Shown here one piece after another: positions 30,565 to 35,947 of a stretch of DNA of 35,947 nt. The stretch comes from Actinomycetes bacterium (GTDB lineage Bacteria; Actinomycetota; Acidimicrobiia; Acidimicrobiales; RAAP-2). The stretch is taken from the NCBI GenBank assembly GCA_021820665.1, contig JAKADK010000024.1, positions 1 to 35,947 of the forward strand. The letters run 5' to 3'. The position numbers were made by a program, and so were the translations under genes. The stretch's first letter is position 1, and every line of letters begins with the position of its first letter. Below the pieces are notes generated by a model, which did no database searches, had not been told where the DNA came from, and saw nothing but the letters and a program-made list of their open reading frames with translations.

Positions 30565-31305
30565 TCACTGGAGCGCCGAGGCAAAGAGCCTTGCCGTCGC
30601 CTGCCAGTGGCGCTCGGCGGCGGCTTCGTCGTAGCTGGCGTTGTCCGGCACGGCGAACCCGTGGTGGGCGGGGTATGTCTCGATCGTGTGGGAGACGCCG
30701 GCCTCGGTCAGCACCTTCTCCAGCCGGTCCTTCTGCTCGTCAGGGAACGACTGGTCCTCTATCGCTCCGGCCACGTAGACGGTGGCCTTGATGCTGGTTG
30801 CCTTGTGGTGGGGGCTGTCGGGGTCGTCCTCCTTGGCGATGTTCCCGCCGTGGAAGGAGGCGGCTGCCGCGACCCGCTCTCCGAGATGGCCGGCCGCGAT
30901 GAGGGACAGCCTGCCGCCCATGCAATACCCGGTGGTCCCGATGCCGCCCGACTTCTTCTCGGGCAGCGAGTCCAGGTAGTCGGCAAAGGCGCGCGCGTCG
31001 CGAACCGCCATGTCCGCCGTATAGCTCCCGATCATCGCCATGAGCCTCTCCATCGACTCCTTGTCCCGGAACGCAGTGGCCATGTCCACCGGCTCGTAGG
31101 GACCGTTGCGGTAGTAGAAGTCAGGCACCAGGACCACGTAGCCCAGTCCGGAAAGCCGTTCGCCCATTTGCCGCATGGTGTCGCGCATTCCGCCGGCGTC
31201 GGGGAACATGAGCACCGCCGGCCAAGGCCCCTGGCCTTCTGGCATGCTCACGGCTGCCGGGCAGGTCCCGTCCGCCGTTTCGATCTCCACGGTGCGTGAT
31301 GCCAT
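30565..31305 (-). CDS. Dienelactone hydrolase family protein
   Basis: The 246-aa alpha/beta hydrolase has AVLMFPDAGGMRDTMRQMGE, the nucleophile elbow GTTGYCMGGRLSLIAAG with Cys128, an acidic residue in AGAIEDQSFP, and His in YPAHHGFAVPDNASYDEAAA. The Cys nucleophile in GxCxGG is the mark of dienelactone hydrolases. It likely opens a lactone or ester; the natural substrate is unknown. AGGAGGGAG lies just before the ATG. It precedes the LLM oxidoreductase by 24 nt, so the two may act on related substrates. Confidence 0.9.
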   Translation of the reverse strand: MASRTVEIETADGTCPAAVSMPEGQGPWPAVLMFPDAGGMRDTMRQMGERLSGLGYVVLVPDFYYRNGPYEPVDMATAFRDKESMERLMAMIGSYTADMAVRDARAFADYLDSLPEKKSGGIGTTGYCMGGRLSLIAAGHLGERVAAAASFHGGNIAKEDDPDSPHHKATSIKATVYVAGAIEDQSFPDEQKDRLEKVLTEAGVSHTIETYPAHHGFAVPDNASYDEAAAERHWQATARLFASALQ

Positions 31306-31407
31306 CGGGCTCCCTCCTCGTCTCTGGCGCCCAGCCTACATTCCAGGTCCGGCCCGCTCCCTACGGCCAGGACGTCGTGCTCGCCGTCACGGAGCGCACG
31401 ACGGGTG

Positions 31408-32112
31408 TCAGGCGCTCCGGAGGACCGCGTACCACAGGCGGTCGGCGACGCCGATGGTCGCCTCGGCCACCTGCAGGTAGCGCCGGTAGAGATCCTGGGT
31501 GGCGAGCACGGCCCGGAGGTCCTCCCGTTGGAGCAGCTGCCCCATGGCCCGTCGGTAGTCGCCCTCGACGTGGTGCACGGCGCCGGTCGCCTCGTCGGCG
31601 CGCCGGCCGGCGGCCTCTGCATCCTTCACCAGCAGTCCGAACCCTTCGACAAGCGCACGCATGCCCTCGGCGAGGCGGTTCCCCATCGTCGCCGCACACC
31701 CGTCCGGCGTCCAGCCCAGCACCTCGGCCTCCCGGACCACGTTGCGGGCCTGCGTGAGCACGCGGTCGACCCGCTCGGACAGGACGTAGAGGTCCTCTTG
31801 GCCGATCGGCGACGACAGGGCCGCCTGGAGCTCGGTCAACAGGTAACGCCGGGCATCGTACGCCTCGTGCTGTGCCGTGCGTACCGACTCGGCGTCGTCC
31901 CTGCCACCCGAGGTCGACCACCGGGCGAAGGCGTCCATGCCCGCCACACTGTGCTCTCCCTGCGCCACCAGCAACCCGATGACGTCCGGCACGGTAGGCA
32001 GGAACAACCGCCACCGGCTGCGACGGCCCCGGCGCACCAGTGAGCCGTCACCTCCCGATGCGGCCTGCCGGATCGGCGGCTCCTGCCCGTCGGGCTGTCC
32101 CCCGTCCGTCAC
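31408..32112 (-). CDS. DUF47 / PhoU-like phosphate transport accessory protein
   Basis: The 234-aa all-helical protein contains RRSRWRLFLPTVPDVIGLLV, AARRYLLTELQAAL-type helices (seen as DARRYLLTELQAALSSPIGQ), EDLYVLSERVDRVLTQARNV, EATGAVHHVEGDYRRAMGQL and VADRLWYAVLRSA. This is the DUF47 (TIGR00153-like) pattern that accompanies PiT transporters. The GTG at 32112 overlaps the PiT stop (GTGA, 32109-32112), giving translational coupling. It probably gates or regulates the transporter. Confidence 0.8.
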   Translation of the reverse strand: MTDGGQPDGQEPPIRQAASGGDGSLVRRGRRSRWRLFLPTVPDVIGLLVAQGEHSVAGMDAFARWSTSGGRDDAESVRTAQHEAYDARRYLLTELQAALSSPIGQEDLYVLSERVDRVLTQARNVVREAEVLGWTPDGCAATMGNRLAEGMRALVEGFGLLVKDAEAAGRRADEATGAVHHVEGDYRRAMGQLLQREDLRAVLATQDLYRRYLQVAEATIGVADRLWYAVLRSA

Positions 32113-33116
32113 ACCGGCACGCCCAGCAATCGCCCGAACGCGACCAGCATCGCGCCGATCAATGCCGAGGCCGGCACCGTCACTGCCCAGGCGTACACCA
32201 CGGTACGCACCGTAGGCCAGTGGACGTGCCTGCGCTTCCCGGCGGTGCCGACACCGATCATCCCCGAGGCCACCACCGTCGATGTGCTGACCGGGGCACC
32301 CATCCATGCCGCCACCAGCACCGTCGCCGCTGACGCGCTTTGTGCCGCCAGCCCGTCGGTCGGATCACCACGGTAGAAGCGCGACGACACGGTGCGAACG
32401 ATCCGCCGGCCACCAGCGGCCGTCCCGGCGGCCAGCACCACCGCCACGGTCGCCATGACCCACAGGGGGACCGCGAACCGATCCAGGTGCCCGGTCGCCA
32501 CCAGCAACGCGGTCGCCAGGCCCATCGCCTTCTGTCCGTCGTTCGAGCCGTCGGCCAGGGCCACCAGGCCGGCCGTCAGCCATGTGGCACCACCCAGGGG
32601 CCGCCGTGCCGCGCGAGCCGCCCGGCGCAGGACCCGGGCCAGGAGCCGGCGCAGCCCGGCAGCGGTGACCGCCCCGACGATCGGAGAGATCACGATGGCG
32701 GCCAGCGTCCCGATCACGCCGTAGGGACGGAACCCGTGGAGTCCCCCCCAGCCCACGGCGCGCCACCCTCCGGCCACGGCAGCAGCGCCCGCCAGGCCGG
32801 CCACCAGCGCGATGCTCGCGCTCACCGGGATCCCGTGACGAGTCGACACCAGCGTGAAGCCGATGCTGGCCATCCCGCCCGCCACGTAGACGGCGGCCAG
32901 GTGGCCGGCGGGGACGTGGACCAGCCCGTACATGGTCACGGCGACTGCCTGACCGGCGACGAGGCCGCCCACCACGTGCATCACGAAGGAGAACGCCATC
33001 ACCGCCGGGTAGGGGGCCGCCCGGGCAGCCAGCAGGGAGGCACTGGCGTTCGGCGCGTCGGAGACACCCAGCATGAAGGCGAAGCCGATGATGACGACCA
33101 GCGCGAGGGCGGTCAC
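32109..33116 (-). CDS. PiT-family inorganic phosphate transporter
   Basis: From GTG 33116 the protein is 335 aa with ~9-10 helices. Both family signatures are present: GVSDAPNASASLLAARAAPY in the first half and GLVALADGSNDGQKAMGLAT in the second, the inverted-repeat halves of PiT (G-x-ND-x-xNA and GSNDGQKxMG). The first half has SDAPNA instead of NDAANA. It imports phosphate, probably with H+ or Na+. The start is uncertain: upstream in-frame codons to 33497 are Arg-rich and overlap the kinase gene, so a short form is preferred, with GTG codons near 33200 as alternatives. Confidence 0.8.
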   Translation of the reverse strand: MTALALVVIIGFAFMLGVSDAPNASASLLAARAAPYPAVMAFSFVMHVVGGLVAGQAVAVTMYGLVHVPAGHLAAVYVAGGMASIGFTLVSTRHGIPVSASIALVAGLAGAAAVAGGWRAVGWGGLHGFRPYGVIGTLAAIVISPIVGAVTAAGLRRLLARVLRRAARAARRPLGGATWLTAGLVALADGSNDGQKAMGLATALLVATGHLDRFAVPLWVMATVAVVLAAGTAAGGRRIVRTVSSRFYRGDPTDGLAAQSASAATVLVAAWMGAPVSTSTVVASGMIGVGTAGKRRHVHWPTVRTVVYAWAVTVPASALIGAMLVAFGRLLGVPV

Positions 33117-33291
33117 CCCCGGCGTCGCAGGCGTCGGCCGGCTGGTGCGTGCTCCCGGTGCGTGCCGTCCGACCCGGGCGCGACGCACCACGTGCCCGGA
33201 ACGAACCACCCGCCCGGGACGATGTCGCCGGCAGCGTCGGGCCCGAGAGGCTGCCCACTCCGAGGGCAGCCGGCCCCGGGAAGCAGCGGGA

Positions 33292-34476
33292 TCAGTTGGG
33301 CCACCCGACCGTGCCTTCGCCACCCCGCTCCAGCGGCACCCGCCAGCTGAGCACCGCACCGCCCCCGGGTCCCGCCCGGAGCTCCATGGACCCGCCGAGG
33401 GCCTGGGCCCTCTCGACCATGTTGCGAATGCCGTTCCCGACACCGTCGTCGCGGGGCGGAAGACCGGCCCGGGCGTCACGGGGTGGAAGACCGACACCGT
33501 CGTCGACCACGCGGAGTTGGAGCCCGTCGGCCACGGTCAGCTCCACCGTCACGTTGTTCGCTGCCGCATGTCGGGCGACGTTGGACAGCGCCTCGCGCAA
33601 CGTCGCGAGCACCTCGCCCGCTGTCGCCTCGTCCACCGCCGTGTCGAGCCCACCGCTGAAGCGCACCTCCGGTTCGAGACCCAGGCTGCGGGTGGCCGCC
33701 ACGCAGATCTCGAGTACCCGGGCGCGCAATCCCTTCCGGTCGACCGGCGCCGGCTCCAACGCGAAGATGGTGGTGCGCACTTGCCGGATCGTCTCGTCGA
33801 GGTCGTCGATGGCGGACTGCAGGTGGCCGCGGATGACGTCGTCCGCCAGCGGGATCACGGCCTGCAGCGACAGGCCGATGGCGAACAGCTGCTGGATCAC
33901 GGTGTCATGGAGGTCGCGCGCGATCCGCTCCCGGTCGGCGGCACGGCCTGCCTCCCGGAGCCGATCGTGGAGGCGGGCGTTCTCGATCGTCACGCTGACG
34001 GCGCCAGCCAGTGCCACGACCAGGTCCTCGTCGGCCTCCGAGAACGCCGGGGCGCCTTCCTTCTCCGTCAGGTAGAGGTTCCCGTAGACCTGGTCCCTGA
34101 CGCGCAGCGGCACGCCGAGGAACGACACCATGGTGGGGTGGTGCGGGGGGAACCCCACCGAATCGGGATGGGAAGCCAGGTCATCCAGCCGGAGGGGCTT
34201 CGGGTCCAGGATCAGCGTGCCGAGCAGGCCAGATCCCCTCGGAAGCGGACCGATGGCGTCGATCGTTTCCCGATCGACGCCGCTTGTCACGAACCGGGAC
34301 AGCCCCGTCCCCTGGTCGTCGATGACCCCGAGGGCGCCGAAACGGGCACCGGCCATCCCCCGGGCGACCTCCACCACCCGGAGCAGGACGGTATCCAGGT
34401 CGAGGTCGCCCTGGACGAGCAGCACGGCGTCCAGCAATTCCTGCAGCTTCTGCGGATCCCGGACGGCACCGTGCAT
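33292..34476 (-). CDS. GAF-domain histidine kinase, DevS/NarL-type
   Basis: From ATG 34476 the protein is 394 aa. Residues ~25-175 form a GAF domain (LDTVLLRVVEVARGMAGARF, MVSFLGVPLRVRDQVYGNLY, ALAGAVSVTIENARLHDRLR). Next comes a HisKA_3 domain with RERIARDLHDTVIQQLFAIG (phospho-acceptor His190), then a HATPase domain with REALSNVARHAAANNVTVEL and VVDDGVGLPPRD. It resembles DevS/DosT, though with one GAF domain and no visible haem-ligand signature. Near the ATP lid GLPPRD is duplicated. It diverges from the LuxR-type regulator across ~108 nt, its likely partner. Confidence 0.9.
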   Translation of the reverse strand: MHGAVRDPQKLQELLDAVLLVQGDLDLDTVLLRVVEVARGMAGARFGALGVIDDQGTGLSRFVTSGVDRETIDAIGPLPRGSGLLGTLILDPKPLRLDDLASHPDSVGFPPHHPTMVSFLGVPLRVRDQVYGNLYLTEKEGAPAFSEADEDLVVALAGAVSVTIENARLHDRLREAGRAADRERIARDLHDTVIQQLFAIGLSLQAVIPLADDVIRGHLQSAIDDLDETIRQVRTTIFALEPAPVDRKGLRARVLEICVAATRSLGLEPEVRFSGGLDTAVDEATAGEVLATLREALSNVARHAAANNVTVELTVADGLQLRVVDDGVGLPPRDARAGLPPRDDGVGNGIRNMVERAQALGGSMELRAGPGGGAVLSWRVPLERGGEGTVGWPN

Positions 34477-34584
34477 CGTCCGGGGATTCTCCCACAGCGG
34501 TTGCCGATCCTCGGGCGGCGCCCCGGGCTCCCCCCGTAGGCCGCCCAGATGTCGTGGTCGGTCCGGCGCTGGCAGACTGTCGCG

Positions 34585-35271
34585 GTGGCCATCCGCGTCT
34601 TCCTCCTCGACGACCATGCCGTCGTCCGGGCCGGGGTTCGCCGTCTGTGCGAGAACGCCGGGGATCTGGTCGTCGTGGGTGAGGCATCCTCCGGGTCCGA
34701 GGCACTGGCACAGGTCGACCGTCTCCGTCCGGACGTCGCCGTGATCGACGTCCGCCTCGGGGACGGCGACATGGACGGTATCGACGTGTGCCGTGAGATC
34801 CGGTCCCACCACCCATCGGTGGCCTGTTTGATCCTCACCTCGTACACCGACGACGACGCGTTGGCCCGGGCGGTGCTGGCCGGCGCCGCCGGCTACGTGC
34901 TCAAGCAGATCGAAGGCAATGCCCTCGTCGACAGCGTGCGGATCGCAGCGGGCGGGGGACGGACGATCGACGAGCGGACCGTCACGAACGTGGTCGAGGC
35001 CCTCGGGACCAGGAACGACGCCGGCGGGCGGGACCGGCTCACCCCACGCGAACGTGAGATCCTCGAGCTCATCTCCCTGGGCCGGACGAACCGCGAGATC
35101 GGCGAAGCGCTCTTCTTGGCGGAGAAGACGGTGAAGAACTACGTCTCGAACCTCCTGGCCAAGCTGGGCATGGCGCGACGTTCCGAGGCGGCCGCCTACG
35201 CCGCCCGCCTCGCCGAGAGACGTGGCGGGCGGGCTGGAGATCGCCCACCGCGTCGGGACGAAGGACCCTAG
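34585..35271 (+). CDS. LuxR/NarL-type response regulator, DevR-like
   Basis: The 228-aa protein has a receiver domain (IRVFLLDDHAVVRAGVRRLC, Asp55 in VAVIDVRLGDG, Thr in LILTSYTDD, Lys in GYVLKQIEGN) and a C-terminal LuxR helix-turn-helix (RLTPREREILELISLGRTNR, EIGEALFLAEKTVKNYVSNL, LAKLGMARR). It is close in style to DevR/DosR, the hypoxia and dormancy regulator of mycobacteria. GTG 34585 gives a standard N-terminus; an ATG at 34549 would add 12 residues. It is divergent from the GAF kinase and upstream of a universal stress gene, a typical member of DosR-type regulons. Confidence 0.9.
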   Translation: MAIRVFLLDDHAVVRAGVRRLCENAGDLVVVGEASSGSEALAQVDRLRPDVAVIDVRLGDGDMDGIDVCREIRSHHPSVACLILTSYTDDDALARAVLAGAAGYVLKQIEGNALVDSVRIAAGGGRTIDERTVTNVVEALGTRNDAGGRDRLTPREREILELISLGRTNREIGEALFLAEKTVKNYVSNLLAKLGMARRSEAAAYAARLAERRGGRAGDRPPRRDEGP

Positions 35272-35314
35272 CGGTCACGCGTGCGCCCGCCCAGACTGGT
35301 CTCGACGACGAGCG

Positions 35315-35334
35315 TCGGCCGTGATCGGCCGTGA
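35315..35334. repeat. 10-bp tandem repeat upstream of the universal stress gene
   Basis: TCGGCCGTGA occurs twice in tandem (35315-35324 and 35325-35334), 16 nt before the ATG and just upstream of AGGGAGG. It could be a regulator site; it does not match the palindromic DosR box. Confidence 0.4.
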
Positions 35335-35349
35335 CAGGGAGGATCGACG

Positions 35350-35925
35350 ATGGGACCATCGCAGCGAGGGCCAGGACACGGCGAGGTCGGCAGCGGTCCC
35401 GGTGGGGGGCTGACCGGCGTCGCTGGCCACAGAGACGCTCCTTCCACCGGAACGGCTTCGGGGGGTGTCCCCGGGACGACAGCGGCTGGCGAGCCCACAC
35501 CAGTCGTGGTCGTCGGCGTCGACGGCTCGCCCGACTCGTCCGCTGCGCTGGAGTGGGCGGCGTCCGAGGCCCGGCTGCGGGGAGGAGACCTCCGCATCAT
35601 CCACACCTGGAACGTGCCCGCCCTCAGCTATGGGACCTACCTCCCGGCCACCGCCTTCGACGACGTCGCCCGGGCCGCCGAGCACTCCCTCGCCGCGCAG
35701 ATCACCGAGGTGCTCGGCGACAACCCTGCCATCGGGTACGTGGCCGAGGTGTGCGAGGGACCGCCAGCCCAGGCGCTCCTCGCCGCTGCGGAGACCGCCC
35801 TGCTCGTCGTGGTCGGCTCCCGGGGACGAGGGGGCTTCACCGGTCTCCTGCTCGGCTCGGTGAGCGCCCAGGTGGCGCACCATGCCCGCTGCCCGGTCCT
35901 GATCGTGCGGGCGCCTCGGGCGTGA
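35350..35925 (+). CDS. Universal stress protein (UspA family)
   Basis: The 191-aa protein has a Gly-rich leader of ~50 residues and one USP domain: VVVVGVDGSPDSSAALEWAA, LRIIHTWNVPAL, and the ATP-binding motif VVVGSRGRGGFTGLLLGSVS (G-2x-G-9x-G-S), ending HHARCPVLIVRAP. USP proteins bind ATP and support survival under hypoxia or stasis. AGGGAGG lies 7 nt before the ATG. It follows the DevR-like regulator by 78 nt and may be one of its targets or co-transcribed with it. Confidence 0.92.
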   Translation: MGPSQRGPGHGEVGSGPGGGLTGVAGHRDAPSTGTASGGVPGTTAAGEPTPVVVVGVDGSPDSSAALEWAASEARLRGGDLRIIHTWNVPALSYGTYLPATAFDDVARAAEHSLAAQITEVLGDNPAIGYVAEVCEGPPAQALLAAAETALLVVVGSRGRGGFTGLLLGSVSAQVAHHARCPVLIVRAPRA

Positions 35926-35947
35926 TCGCCTCTACGCCGTCGCCCGA

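Noticed and set aside
35272-35349. A DosR-type palindromic box upstream of the universal stress gene
   Set aside because: Only a 10-bp direct tandem repeat is present; nothing matches the GGGACT...AGTCCC palindrome.

Overview
The window is high-GC DNA from an actinobacterium, most likely of the class Acidimicrobiia. The main pointers are a mec-cysO-cysM cysteine cassette beside rph-rdgB (an arrangement close to Mycobacterium tuberculosis Rv1334-Rv1341), an F420-dependent-type luciferase-like oxidoreductase, a DevS/DevR-like two-component pair next to a universal stress protein, an actinobacterial tmRNA, and secreted proteins built from 'GYWxVGADGGVFAFGDAxFYGS' repeats, which are abundant in Acidimicrobiia. 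The class assignment is inference.

Bases 1 to about 9,120 look like accessory, partly decayed DNA. They hold a VapC-type PIN toxin remnant cut by a 23-bp tandem repeat array, a Fic protein with a clean palindromic operator, a frameshifted small gene and a 72-aa orphan. Next come an operon of two secreted propeller-repeat proteins (one with a lytic-transglycosylase-like C-terminus) and a cysteine-bearing secreted protein diverging from a membrane-protein/regulator operon across a shared operator. The region ends with 3' remnants of two mobile-type genes, the second a serine recombinase tail that runs antisense into tRNA-Val(GAC). The simplest reading is an old island anchored at that tRNA gene.

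Bases 9,120 to 25,000 look like core genome: a DHA2-type MFS transporter, tRNA-Cys, a GT4 glycosyltransferase, a membrane diguanylate cyclase, a small membrane protein, glnD, an L,D-transpeptidase-like protein, a DUF4388 protein, rdgB and rph, a polytopic membrane protein, cysM-cysO-mec, smpB and ssrA. Mec, CysO and CysM together form the protein-thiocarboxylate route to cysteine. CysO here carries 14 residues beyond its diglycine.

Bases 25,000 to 35,947 carry signalling and metabolism: a secreted DUF5666-like protein with an OmpR-type regulator and histidine kinase, a decayed MntP-like gene, a CDF-like membrane protein, an LLM oxidoreductase behind a dienelactone-hydrolase-family gene, a PiT phosphate transporter overlapping its DUF47/PhoU-like partner, a GAF histidine kinase diverging from a LuxR-type regulator, and a universal stress protein.

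Several genes have a TANNNT hexamer exactly six bases before a GTG start and no Shine-Dalgarno sequence, which suggests leaderless transcripts. The best case is TATAAT before the LLM oxidoreductase. Starts were chosen using this signature, Shine-Dalgarno sequences and 4-nt stop/start overlaps.
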